Assembly (NCBI RefSeq): GCF_002101815.1
Contig: NZ_LQPM01000019.1
Location: 22,923 to 86,922, forward strand
Source: Mycobacterium paraense
GTDB taxonomy: Bacteria > Actinomycetota > Actinomycetes > Mycobacteriales > Mycobacteriaceae
Reading direction: 5' to 3'
DNA: 64,000 nucleotides
The notes below the pieces were generated by a model. It saw only the letters and a program-made list of their open reading frames with translations. It was not told the DNA's origin and made no database searches. A program made the position numbers and the translations under genes. Of the stretch, positions 44,395 to 53,351 are shown in pieces (position 1 is the stretch's first letter; every line of letters begins with the position of its first letter).

Positions 44395-46658
44395 TCGCGC
44401 ACCACCTCACTTGGTTTCTTGTCCGGCCGCAGCCCGCGCCAACTCGATTGGCGCAACCGGTCATCCGGGGTCCACTCGCTGTAGCGCACCTCGCCGACCA
44501 GGACCGGCTCGACGTACGTCACGCCCCGCGCTTCGATCCTGGGGAGCGGCGGGTCGAACGGCGACCGGTCGGTCTGCAGCGGCGCCAGCGTCTTCTTCAG
44601 CTTCGCCAGGTCCCGCTCCGTGAAGCCGGTGCCGACGCGCCCGGCGAAGCGCAGCCCGCCGGGCGCCGGGATGCCCATCAGCAGCGAGCCGATGCCGCTG
44701 GTGCGTCCGCCCTCCCCTGCCTTCCAGCCGCCGATGACGACCTCTTGGGTGTTCCAGTTCTTGTCCTTGATCCACGCCGCCGAACGCCGGCCCGGCTGAT
44801 ACGTCCCGTCCCGCTTCTTGGCGACCACGCCCTCCCAGCCGTGCTTGCGCGAGTGCTCGAGCGCCTGCGCGCCATCCCCGGGCAGCAGGTCGGGAACGAT
44901 CAGATTGCCCGCACTGGCAAGGGTTTCCAGCAGCTTGCGCCGGTCCTGGTAGCGCGCCCGCAGCAGCGAGCGGCCGTCGAGGTAGAGCAAATCGAACGCC
45001 CAGTACTCGACGCGGGCGCCGCGGCCCCGATTCTGCATCTCGTGGAAGCTGGGCACCCCGTTGTCGTCCAGGATGACCGCCTCGCCGTCCAGCACGACGT
45101 GATGGTCGGCCAGATCGGCCGCCAGCGAACGCAATTGGGGATATTCCTTGGTGACCTCGCGGCCGCGGCGGGACCGGATCCGCAAGGCGCCGTGATCGGC
45201 CTCCACCAGGATCCGGTAGCCGTCCCACTTGCCTTCGAACGCCCACTGACCGGCTTTGAAGGCTGCCACCGAGCCCTCCGAGGCGAGCATCGGCGTGATG
45301 GTGTCGAACTCGAAGACCTTCTGATCCTTCATCCGGTGCGCCAGCCACTGGTCGCCGTTGGTCTGAATCAGCGCGTAGCGCCCGGAGATCCGGTTGCCGT
45401 GCAGGTTGACGATGACCTCGTCGTCGAGAAACTTCTCGGCCTCGTAGGTGCCGGCGTCCCAGATGACGACCTTGCCGGCGCCGTATTCGCCCGTGGGGAT
45501 GTTCCCCTCGAACGAGCCGTATTCCAGCGGGTGATCCTCGGTGTGCACCGCCAGGTGGTTGACCGACGTCGTCTCGGGCAGGTTCTTGGGCACCGCCCAC
45601 GACACCAGCACACCATCGCGCTCCAGCCGGAAATCGTAATGCAGCCGCCGGGCGTGGTGCTCCTGGATCACGAACGTATTGCCTTGGCCGGTAACGGGTT
45701 TCCCGGCCGGGACCGGCTCGGGAGTCTTCGACGCGTCCCGCATGCTGCGATACTTGCTGAGCCGGTCGCTGACCGGTGCGTCCGCATCCAGCGCCGCCAG
45801 GAGGTCGCCGTCGCGCGCCACGCGGTCGAGCACCTCGTCGTACCGCAGGTGGCGCAGATCGGGATCCTCGAGCTCCTCCCAGGTGCGCGGCGCCGCGACG
45901 GTCGGCTGTTCGCGCCCGCGCAGCGAGTACGGCGCGATGGTGGTCTTCGAGCCGTTGTTCTGGCTCCAGTCGAGGAACACCTTGCCCGCCCGCAGGCTCT
46001 TGGTCATGGTCGAGGTGACCAGCTTGGGCATCGACTGCTCCAGTTGCTGGGCAACGCGTTTGGCCAGCACCGTGGCGCCCTTGCTGCTGACCGGGTTGTC
46101 CAGCGGCGCATAGAGGTGCAAACCCTTGCTGCCGCTGGTGAGCGGGAAAAGGGTGAGGCCGATATCGCTCATCAGATCCCGCACGGCGTGGGCCACCTCG
46201 CACAGCTGGGGCATCGTCACGCCCTCGCCGGGATCGAGGTCGAACACCAAACGCGTTGCCGGGCCGGGCTTGAGCTCCTCGGCCCTGCTTCGGGTCCACT
46301 CGGCGACGAACCGCCACTGCGGCACGTGCACCTCCAGCGCGGCCTGCTGTGCGATCCAGGCCAGCCCGTCGGGGCTGTCGATGATCGGATAGGTCGTCGT
46401 CCCGGACCGGTGGGTGACGCTGGCGCGCGGCAGCCAGTCCGGCGCCGAGGAGGCCAGCTGCTTTTCGAAGAACGACTCCTGCTCGACGCCGTTGGGCCAG
46501 CGCTTGCGGGTGGCCGCGCGCCCGGCGACGTGCGGCAGCATCACCTCGGCGATGCGGGTGTAGTAGTCGAAGACCTCCCCTTTGGTGGTTCCCGTCGCCG
46601 GATACAGCACCTTGTCCGCGTTGGTCAGCTTGACCCGCGCCGGCGCCGTTGAAGCCAT
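44391..46658 (-). CDS. ligD: Multifunctional DNA ligase D
   Basis: 755-aa non-homologous end-joining enzyme. The order is polymerase (about 1-290, catalytic FDLDPGEG), 3'-phosphoesterase (about 325-470, HHARRLHYDFRLERDG and EDHPLEYGSFEG), then ATP-dependent ligase (about 485-755, nucleotidyl-accepting Lys in EGKWDGYRI, ending with the OB fold GVTYVEPVLVGEVRYSEWT). This is the mycobacterial POL-PE-LIG order. It works with Ku, here about 2.4 kb away across a polyol cassette. Confidence 0.97.
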   Translation of the reverse strand: MASTAPARVKLTNADKVLYPATGTTKGEVFDYYTRIAEVMLPHVAGRAATRKRWPNGVEQESFFEKQLASSAPDWLPRASVTHRSGTTTYPIIDSPDGLAWIAQQAALEVHVPQWRFVAEWTRSRAEELKPGPATRLVFDLDPGEGVTMPQLCEVAHAVRDLMSDIGLTLFPLTSGSKGLHLYAPLDNPVSSKGATVLAKRVAQQLEQSMPKLVTSTMTKSLRAGKVFLDWSQNNGSKTTIAPYSLRGREQPTVAAPRTWEELEDPDLRHLRYDEVLDRVARDGDLLAALDADAPVSDRLSKYRSMRDASKTPEPVPAGKPVTGQGNTFVIQEHHARRLHYDFRLERDGVLVSWAVPKNLPETTSVNHLAVHTEDHPLEYGSFEGNIPTGEYGAGKVVIWDAGTYEAEKFLDDEVIVNLHGNRISGRYALIQTNGDQWLAHRMKDQKVFEFDTITPMLASEGSVAAFKAGQWAFEGKWDGYRILVEADHGALRIRSRRGREVTKEYPQLRSLAADLADHHVVLDGEAVILDDNGVPSFHEMQNRGRGARVEYWAFDLLYLDGRSLLRARYQDRRKLLETLASAGNLIVPDLLPGDGAQALEHSRKHGWEGVVAKKRDGTYQPGRRSAAWIKDKNWNTQEVVIGGWKAGEGGRTSGIGSLLMGIPAPGGLRFAGRVGTGFTERDLAKLKKTLAPLQTDRSPFDPPLPRIEARGVTYVEPVLVGEVRYSEWTPDDRLRQSSWRGLRPDKKPSEVVRE

Positions 46659-46708
46659 GATCTCAACCTACGTGTTTTCGCCCGTCCCGCGCCGGTACCG
46701 TCGACAGC

Positions 46709-48124
46709 GTGGTCCGGCTGAGCAGCGCCACCCTGGGGCGGCTGCCGATCGCGACACCGAGCTATGACCGTGACGGCGTCGTGGTCGGCATCGCCCACTT
46801 CGGGGTCGGGGGGTTTCACCGCGCCCATCAGGCCGCGTACCTCGACACCCTGCTCGAGCGTGGGATGGCGCGGGAATGGGGCATCTGCGGCATCGGCGTG
46901 CTGCCGGCCGACCGCCGGATGCGCGACGTGCTGCGGGCCCAGGACAACCTGTACACGCTGGTGCTGGAAGATCCCGGCGGCAACCGCGAGGCGCGGGTGA
47001 TCGGCTCGATCGTCGAGTACCGCTACGCACCCGACGATCCCGCGGCGACGATCGAGCGACTGGCCGCACCCGCGACCCGCATCATCTCGATGACCATCAC
47101 CGAGGGCGGCTACCAGATCAGGGACCCGGGCTCGGTTTTCGGCCTGGTCGCCGAGGCGCTGGCCCGCCGTCGGGACCGCGGCATCGCGGCGCCGACGATT
47201 GTCTCGTGCGACAACATCGAACACAACGGCGACGTCGCGCGCGGCGCGGTCCTCGCGCACGCCGAGGCGCTGCAACCCGGCCTGGCCGACTGGGTCGCCG
47301 AGCACGCGCGGTTCCCCTGCTCGATGGTGGACCGCATCACGCCGGTCACCACGCCGGACATCGTCGCCACCGTGGAGCGCGACTTCGGCGTCGCCGACGA
47401 GTGGCCGGTACTGGCCGAGGCGTTCGCCGCGTGGGTGCTCGAGGACGATTTCGCCGACGGCAGGCCGCCGCTCGACGAGGCGGGCGTGCTGTTGGTCGAC
47501 GACGTGGCCCCGTACGAGGCGATGAAGCTGCGGCTGCTCAACGCCGGACACCAGTGCCTGTGCTACTTCGCGGCGCTGTGCGGGTACCGCATGGTGCACG
47601 ACGCGGCACGCGACCCGCTGTTGGCCGAATTGCTGTTGGCCTATTTCGATTCCGAGGCGGTGCCGACGCTGCGCGCCGTCCCCGGTATCGACCTGCGCGC
47701 CTATACCCGCGGGCTCATCGAGCGCTTCGCCAACCCCGGGGTGCGCGACACCGTGGCACGGCTGTGCGCCTACTCCTCGGACCGCATCCCGAAATGGCTG
47801 CTGCCGGTGGTCCGCGACAACCTGCGCGCCGGCGGCCCGATCCGGCTGGCGGCGGCGACCGTCGCGAGTTGGGCGCGCTACGCCGAGGGGGTAGACGAGC
47901 GCGGCGAACCCATCGAGGTCGTCGACAACATGGCGGAGCTCGTGACGGCGGCAGCGCGGGCGCAGCGGCTGCACCCGACCGCCTTCATCGAGAACGCGGA
48001 ACTGTTCGGCGACCTCGCGCGGCAGCCGCGCTTCGTCGAGGCCTACCGCCAGGCACTGGATTCGCTGCACGCCCGCGGGGCGCGGGCGACCCTGGACTGG
48101 TTGCTGAACGGGTCGGGCGGATGA
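46709..48124 (+). CDS. Mannitol dehydrogenase family protein
   Basis: 471-aa long-chain polyol dehydrogenase family member (mannitol, arabinitol or hexuronate oxidoreductase). The N-terminal nucleotide-binding start is VVGIAHFGVGGFHRAHQAAYLD; the catalytic region near 285-295 reads PYEAMKLRLLNAGHQCLCYFA with the conserved Lys and the N-x-x-H motif (NAGH). GTG at 46709 follows the divergent ligD start by 50 nt. The TGA overlaps the kinase ATG (ATGA), so the pair oxidises a polyol to a ketose and phosphorylates it, by inference. Confidence 0.9.
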   Translation: MVRLSSATLGRLPIATPSYDRDGVVVGIAHFGVGGFHRAHQAAYLDTLLERGMAREWGICGIGVLPADRRMRDVLRAQDNLYTLVLEDPGGNREARVIGSIVEYRYAPDDPAATIERLAAPATRIISMTITEGGYQIRDPGSVFGLVAEALARRRDRGIAAPTIVSCDNIEHNGDVARGAVLAHAEALQPGLADWVAEHARFPCSMVDRITPVTTPDIVATVERDFGVADEWPVLAEAFAAWVLEDDFADGRPPLDEAGVLLVDDVAPYEAMKLRLLNAGHQCLCYFAALCGYRMVHDAARDPLLAELLLAYFDSEAVPTLRAVPGIDLRAYTRGLIERFANPGVRDTVARLCAYSSDRIPKWLLPVVRDNLRAGGPIRLAAATVASWARYAEGVDERGEPIEVVDNMAELVTAAARAQRLHPTAFIENAELFGDLARQPRFVEAYRQALDSLHARGARATLDWLLNGSGG

Positions 48125-49032
48125 CCCGCGGGCTGGTGATCGGTGAGGCGTTGATCGACATCGTCGACCACGTCGAACACGTCGGCGGAAGCCCGCTGAA
48201 CGTCGCCGTCGGACTCGCCCGGCTGGGCCGCGGTGTCGACTTTTTGACGCGCATCGGCGACGACGAACGCGGCCGCCGCATCGCCGAATACGTCAAACGC
48301 TCTGGTGCGCAACTGGTTCCGGGAAGCACGTCGGCGGACAGGACGCCGACCGCGGTGGCGACGATCGCGGCTGACGGGTCGGCGGCCTACACGTTCGACC
48401 TGGACTGGCAGCTGTCCGGCACTCCCGAAGTCACGCCGCCGCTGTTTGCGCACACCGGATCGATTGCCGCCGTGCGTGAGCCCGGCTGCCTCGCGGTCGC
48501 GGCGCTGCTCGACGCGTACCGGGTGTCGGCCACCCTCACGTTCGACCCCAACGTGCGCGCGTCGTTCATCGCCGACGGCGATATGGCTCGCGACCGCATC
48601 GCCCGCCTCGTCGAGCGCAGCGACATCGTCAAGGCCAGCGACGAGGACCTGAGGTGGATCGATCCCGAGCACGAACCCGAGTGGACCGCCCGGGCGTGGC
48701 TGGCGTCGGGACCCGCGGTGGTCGTCGTGACCATGGGTGAGCGGGGCGCCCTGGCGTTCTGCGAGGCCGGGCGGGCCCGGGTGGCCGCCAGGCCGGTCGC
48801 GGTGGTGGACACCGTCGGCGCCGGCGACGCGTTCATGGTCGGCCTGCTCGACGCGCTCTGGGGGTTTCTCGGGGCCGACCGGCGGGCCGCCCTGCGCCGG
48901 ATCGGGCTCGATGCGCTGACGGCGGCGCTCGAGTTCGCCAGCCTGATGTCGGCGCTCACCGTCGGCCGCGCCGGCGCCGACCTCCCCGACCGCGCCGCCC
49001 TGCAGGCCCATTCCACCGGGACGGGAAATTAG
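48121..49032 (+). CDS. PfkB-family carbohydrate kinase (fructokinase-like)
   Basis: 303-aa ribokinase-type kinase. VGGSPLNVAVGLARLG is the PfkB signature 1 region (GG motif), and VDTVGAGDAFMVGLLDALW signature 2, with catalytic Asp in GAGDAF. TFDPNVRASF is also typical of fructokinases. The ATG at 48121 overlaps the dehydrogenase stop by 4 nt. The substrate is probably the ketose released by the preceding gene. Confidence 0.9.
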   Translation: MTRGLVIGEALIDIVDHVEHVGGSPLNVAVGLARLGRGVDFLTRIGDDERGRRIAEYVKRSGAQLVPGSTSADRTPTAVATIAADGSAAYTFDLDWQLSGTPEVTPPLFAHTGSIAAVREPGCLAVAALLDAYRVSATLTFDPNVRASFIADGDMARDRIARLVERSDIVKASDEDLRWIDPEHEPEWTARAWLASGPAVVVVTMGERGALAFCEAGRARVAARPVAVVDTVGAGDAFMVGLLDALWGFLGADRRAALRRIGLDALTAALEFASLMSALTVGRAGADLPDRAALQAHSTGTGN

Positions 49033-49103
49033 CTGTGCCCGAATATCCCGCCGCGCGGCCCACCGCGCTGTTTTGCTAGAGACGGTATGGGCATACTGAG
49101 TGC

Positions 49104-50024
49104 ATGCGCTCCATCTGGAAGGGTTCGATCGCGTTCGGGCTGGTGAACGTGCCGGTCAAGGTGTACAGCGCCACCGAGGACCACGACATCAAGTTCCATC
49201 AGGTCCACGCCAAGGACAACGGCCGCATCCGCTACCAACGCATCTGCGAGAAGGACGGCGAGGTCGTCGAATACCGTGATATCGCCCGGGCCTTCGAGTC
49301 CGACGACGGTCAGTCGGTGATCATCACCGACGACGACCTCGCGACGCTGCCCGAAGAACGCAGCCGCGAAATCGAAGTGCTCGAGTTCGTCCCCGCCAGC
49401 GAGGTCGACCCGATGCTGTTCGACCGCAGCTACTTCCTCGAGCCGGATTCGAAGTCCTCCAAATCCTATGTGCTGCTGGCCAAAACCCTCGCCGAGAGCG
49501 ATCGGATGGCCATCGTCCACTTCACGCTGCGCAACAAGACGAGGCTGGCAGCGTTGCGCGTCAAGGACTTCGGCAAGCGCGACGTCATGGTGGTGCACAC
49601 CTTGCTGTGGCCCGACGAGATCCGCGATCCCGACTTTCCCGTGCTGGACAAGAAGGTCGACATCAAGCCGGCGGAACTCAAGATGGCCGGCCAGGTGGTG
49701 GAGTCCATGGCCGAAGACTTCAACCCCGACCGCTACCACGACACCTACCAGGAACAGCTGCAGGAGCTGATCGAAGCGAAACTCGAAGGCGGCGAAGCGT
49801 TTACCGTCGAGGAGCAGCCCAAGGAACTGGACGAGACCGAGGACGTCTCCGACCTGTTGGCCAAGCTCGAGGCGAGCGTGAAGGCGCGCTCCGGCGACGG
49901 CAAGGCGCCCGCCAAGAAGGCGGCGGCGAAAAAGGCGCCGGCGAAGAAGGCCGGATCCAGCTCGGGCGCCAAGAAGAGCACCGCGAAGAAGGCCCCCGCC
50001 AAGAAAGCCGCGTCGAAATCCTGA
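49104..50024 (+). CDS. ku: Non-homologous end-joining protein Ku
   Basis: 306-aa DNA-end-binding protein, partner of LigD. MRSIWKGSIAFGLVNVPVKVYSA is the bacterial Ku start; IRYQRICEKDGEVVEYRDIARAFE and YFLEPDS follow. After residue 255 there is a Lys/Ala/Pro-rich tail with repeats of APAKKA, similar to histone-like tails, likely adding DNA affinity. It converges with pstA1 and follows the kinase gene by 71 nt. Confidence 0.96.
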   Translation: MRSIWKGSIAFGLVNVPVKVYSATEDHDIKFHQVHAKDNGRIRYQRICEKDGEVVEYRDIARAFESDDGQSVIITDDDLATLPEERSREIEVLEFVPASEVDPMLFDRSYFLEPDSKSSKSYVLLAKTLAESDRMAIVHFTLRNKTRLAALRVKDFGKRDVMVVHTLLWPDEIRDPDFPVLDKKVDIKPAELKMAGQVVESMAEDFNPDRYHDTYQEQLQELIEAKLEGGEAFTVEEQPKELDETEDVSDLLAKLEASVKARSGDGKAPAKKAAAKKAPAKKAGSSSGAKKSTAKKAPAKKAASKS

Positions 50025-50042
50025 CGGCGCTCGCCTGCGTCG

Positions 50043-50945
50043 TCAGCGCCGCCGCGTGGACAGGAAGCGGAACGCCGCGGCCAGCAGGTTGATCACCGCC
50101 ACGATGATGATCAGGCTCAGCGCCGCGCCCCAGATCCGCAGGAATCCGGCGTGTTCCGGGTTGGTCAGCTCGGTGTAGATCAGCAACGGCAGCGACGCCA
50201 TGTTGCCGTGGAACATGTCCAAGTTGATGGAGCGGCTGTAGCCGACCAGCACCAGCACCGGTGCGGTTTCGCCGATGACGCGCGCGACGGACAACAAGAC
50301 GCCGGACACGATGCCCGGCATCGCGATCGGGATGACGATCCGCACGATGGTCTTCCATTTGGGAACGCCCAGCGCGTAACTGGCCTCCCGCAGGTCGTCG
50401 GGCACCAACCGGAGCATCTCCTCGGTGGACCGCACCACCACCGGCAACATCAGCAACACCAGGGCCAGCGACACGGCGAACGCGCTCTGCTGGAAACCCA
50501 GGGTGGCGATCCACAGGCTGAAGATGAACAGCGCGGCCACGATCGAGGGCACCCCGGCGAGCACGTCGACCATGAACGTCGTCACCCGCACCAGCCGCCC
50601 GGAGCCGTATTCGACCAGGAACACCGCGGTCATCAGCCCCAGCGGCACGGACAGCAGCCCGGCGACGCCGGCCTGCACCACCGTCCCGTACAGCGCGTGG
50701 TAGACGCCGCCGGCAAACTGCTCCGGCAGCACGCCACGCAGCGAGTGGGTCCACCAGCCCGACCGGGTGACGGCGTACCAGCCCCGCGCGACCACCACGC
50801 CCAGCACCCAGACCAGCGGCACCAGGGCCGCGATGAACGACGCGACGAAGAACGTCGTCGCGGCGTTGTTGGTGATCCGCCGCCGCAGGCTCAGGGGGCT
50901 GAAGACGTCGGGTTTGACCGGCAGGTCGAGCGCGTCGATCGTCAT
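50043..50945 (-). CDS. pstA1: Phosphate ABC transporter permease PstA1
   Basis: 300-aa integral membrane permease. Six or so hydrophobic helices are visible, with the ABC coupling (EAA) loop EASYALGVPKWKTIVRIVIPIAMPGIVSG near residue 195. The ATG overlaps the pstC2 stop (ATGA). Together with PstC2 it would form the phosphate channel. The ATPase gene pstB is not in the window. Confidence 0.92.
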   Translation of the reverse strand: MTIDALDLPVKPDVFSPLSLRRRITNNAATTFFVASFIAALVPLVWVLGVVVARGWYAVTRSGWWTHSLRGVLPEQFAGGVYHALYGTVVQAGVAGLLSVPLGLMTAVFLVEYGSGRLVRVTTFMVDVLAGVPSIVAALFIFSLWIATLGFQQSAFAVSLALVLLMLPVVVRSTEEMLRLVPDDLREASYALGVPKWKTIVRIVIPIAMPGIVSGVLLSVARVIGETAPVLVLVGYSRSINLDMFHGNMASLPLLIYTELTNPEHAGFLRIWGAALSLIIIVAVINLLAAAFRFLSTRRR

Positions 50946-51949
50946 CCGTTGACCTTCCCGCCCGCGATCGCACGGGCGGTCGCGTTGACGATGAACGTCA
51001 GGACGAACAGCGCGAAGCCGGCGGAGATGTAGGCCCCGGTGGGCAGCGGTTCGCTGAATTCCGCTGCCGCGGAAGCGATCTTGGAGGCGAACGTGTAGCC
51101 GCCGTCGAACAGCGACCAGTTGCCGGCCCGGGCGGCCGACCGCAGGATGATCAGCACCGCCACAGTCTCACCCAGGGCTCGGCCCAACCCCAGCATCGAC
51201 GCCGCGATGACACCGCTGCGGCCGAACGGCAGCACGGTCATCCGCACCACCTCCCACTTGGTGGCGCCCAAGGCCTGCGCCGCTTCCATCTGAATGGGTG
51301 GGGTCTGGCGGAACACCTCCCGCGATACCGAGGTGATGATCGGCAGGATCATCACCGACAGCACGATGCCGGCGGTGAATATGGTGCCGCCGCCGGCCAG
51401 GGAAACGTTGCCCTGCTTGAACAAAAAGAACCAGCCGAGGTTGCGGTTGAGGAATTCCGCGATGGGTTCGAGTTTGGGCGCCAGCACGAAGATTCCCCAC
51501 AACCCGAAAATGATCGACGGCACCGCGGCCAGCAGATCAACCATCGCGCCGAACGGTCGTGCGAGCCGTTTGGGGGCGTATTGGGTGAGAAATACGGCGA
51601 TCCCGATGGCGATCGGCACCGCCACCACCAGGGCGCTCAACGAACTGAGCACCGTGACCATGAACAGGTCGCGGATACCGAACGCCAGATGGTTGGCCTT
51701 GGTCGTGTTGAATTCGGCGCTGGTGAAGAAATTCGCGTGGTTCGCGCGCAACGCCGGGACGGCGCGGACCAACAGGAACACCGCGATCAGCCCGATCGCG
51801 ATGACGATCGTTGACCCGGCCGCCGCGGCGACCAACTTGAACAGTCGGTCGCCGCGGTGCGCCTTGTGCGGGTCGGTCACCTTCAGCGCAGGCTGAGCCC
51901 CCGTCGAGGAGGTGGCGATCGCTCCGCGAGTCATGACACCTCGGATCAC
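50942..51949 (-). CDS. pstC2: Phosphate ABC transporter permease PstC2
   Basis: 335-aa integral membrane permease. Hydrophobic helices begin at about residue 36 (LVAAAAGSTIVIAIGLIAVFLL); the coupling loop EAAQALGATKWEVVRMTVLPFGRSGVIAA lies near residue 225. The GTG start overlaps the pstS3 stop (GTGA), and a nearby ATG at 51934 is possible. It is the middle gene of a tight three-gene operon. Confidence 0.92.
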   Translation of the reverse strand: MIRGVMTRGAIATSSTGAQPALKVTDPHKAHRGDRLFKLVAAAAGSTIVIAIGLIAVFLLVRAVPALRANHANFFTSAEFNTTKANHLAFGIRDLFMVTVLSSLSALVVAVPIAIGIAVFLTQYAPKRLARPFGAMVDLLAAVPSIIFGLWGIFVLAPKLEPIAEFLNRNLGWFFLFKQGNVSLAGGGTIFTAGIVLSVMILPIITSVSREVFRQTPPIQMEAAQALGATKWEVVRMTVLPFGRSGVIAASMLGLGRALGETVAVLIILRSAARAGNWSLFDGGYTFASKIASAAAEFSEPLPTGAYISAGFALFVLTFIVNATARAIAGGKVNG

Positions 51950-53070
51950 GCGATTGCGTTGACCGCGGTCGACAACTTCGACTTGAAGGAGTCCGGAATC
52001 GGGATGTATCCGTTGTCCGCCAAGCCGTTCTGGCCCGCCCCGATGGTGCTCTGCAGGAACGCCTTCACCGCCGTGCCGACCTGCGAGTCGGGGTACTTCG
52101 AGCAGACGATCTCATAGGTCGCCAGCACGATCGGGTACGAGCCCGGCTGCGTCGGCTTGTAGAACGAGTTGGTGTCGAGCACCAGGTCGTTGCCCTGGCC
52201 CTTGACCGTGGCACCGGAGATCGTCTTGCCCACGGAGTCGGCGCTGATGGCGACCGCGTCGGGGCCGGCCGAGGTGACGACCTTGGCCATGTTCAGGTTC
52301 TGGGCCTTGGCGAACGACCATTCGTTGTAGGTGATCGATCCCTCGGTGGCCTTGATCGCGGCCGAGGTGCCGTCGTTGCCCTTGGCGCCCTCACCGACAC
52401 CGCCGTTGAACGTCTTGCCCGCGCCCTTGCCCCACTGACCGTTGGAGGCCGCATCGAGGTAGTGCTGGAAGTTGTCGGTGGTCCCGGACTGGTCGTTACG
52501 GAAGACGACGTGAATCGGCTCGGCCGGCAGGGTGGTGCCGCCGTTGAGGCCCGCGATCGCCGGATCGTTCCAGGTGGTGATGGCGCCGTTGAAGATCCTC
52601 GCCGCGGTCGGGCCGTCCAGGTTCAGCGAGCTGACGCCCTTGACGTTGTAGGTGATCGCGATCGGACCGAACACCACCGGCAGGTTCCAGGCCGGCGAGC
52701 CGCAGCGCTGCTGGGCCGCGGTGTATTCGTTGGGGGCCAACGGGGAGTCGGACCCGCCGAAATCGGTTTGGTTGCCGTTGAATTCGCTGATTCCGGCACC
52801 GGAGCCGTTGGCGGTGTAGTTCAGGGTCTGGCCGGGGCAGGCCTGTTCGAACGCATTGACGAATCGGGTCATCGCGTTGGCCTGGGCGGTGGAGCCGCTG
52901 GCCTTCAGCGTCTTCTTCCCTCCGCAGCTCACGTTGCCCGTCGACGCACCCGACGCGCTTGTCGAAGCGCCGCCACCGCTCGCGTTGTTGTTGTCATTGC
53001 CACACCCGGACGCCACCAGTGCGGCGCAAGCCAGCACACCCACCGCGGCACCAAATCGGTTCAGTTTCAA
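51946..53070 (-). CDS. pstS3: Phosphate-binding lipoprotein PstS3
   Basis: 374-aa substrate-binding lipoprotein of the phosphate transporter. The signal peptide ends at VASGC with Cys23 as lipidation site. Phosphate-loop segments TLKASGSTAQANAM, NGSGAGISEF, DFGGSD and RNDQSGTTDNF are visible. The sequence follows PstS3 rather than PstS1 or PstS2. It begins the operon pstS3-pstC2-pstA1. The 280-nt upstream region should hold a phosphate-responsive promoter, but I cannot define a RegX3 site with confidence. Confidence 0.95.
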   Translation of the reverse strand: MKLNRFGAAVGVLACAALVASGCGNDNNNASGGGASTSASGASTGNVSCGGKKTLKASGSTAQANAMTRFVNAFEQACPGQTLNYTANGSGAGISEFNGNQTDFGGSDSPLAPNEYTAAQQRCGSPAWNLPVVFGPIAITYNVKGVSSLNLDGPTAARIFNGAITTWNDPAIAGLNGGTTLPAEPIHVVFRNDQSGTTDNFQHYLDAASNGQWGKGAGKTFNGGVGEGAKGNDGTSAAIKATEGSITYNEWSFAKAQNLNMAKVVTSAGPDAVAISADSVGKTISGATVKGQGNDLVLDTNSFYKPTQPGSYPIVLATYEIVCSKYPDSQVGTAVKAFLQSTIGAGQNGLADNGYIPIPDSFKSKLSTAVNAIA

Positions 53071-53269
53071 TTCTCTTCCTTAACAGTAGGGATGAAACGT
53101 CGCCGCCGCCGGGAGGCCGCGGCTCGGCAACCAGCCTTCACACGCAGCCATGTAGCTAACAGTAACAAGGTTAACGTTCGGAGAATTCTGTCCGGCGTTC
53201 AGCACCAGGTGAACGGGCATGCAATTGCCGCCGTCGCGGCCATTGCATCCGGACGCCCGTATGACAAAC

Positions 53270-53283
53270 TAGAACCTGTTTCA
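53270..53283. promoter_or_regulatory. KstR operator motif
   Basis: TAGAACCTGTTTCA matches TNNAACNNGTTNNA at all fixed positions, though it is less symmetric than the boxes at 20258 and 39423. It lies 68 nt before the SDR ATG at 53352. The pstS3 start lies 199 nt away in the other direction. Confidence 0.7.
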
Positions 53284-53351
53284 GAAATGCCGGAATGGGA
53301 GTTGGCGGGTTTTGTTACCGTGTCGCCGACGACTCGAATAGAGAGGCCGCA

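Noticed and set aside
53169..53214. RegX3/Pho-box-like GGTTAAC and GGTGAAC upstream of pstS3
   Set aside because: The spacing (39 bp) does not form a convincing repeat pair; a phosphate-responsive site is expected but cannot be fixed by eye.
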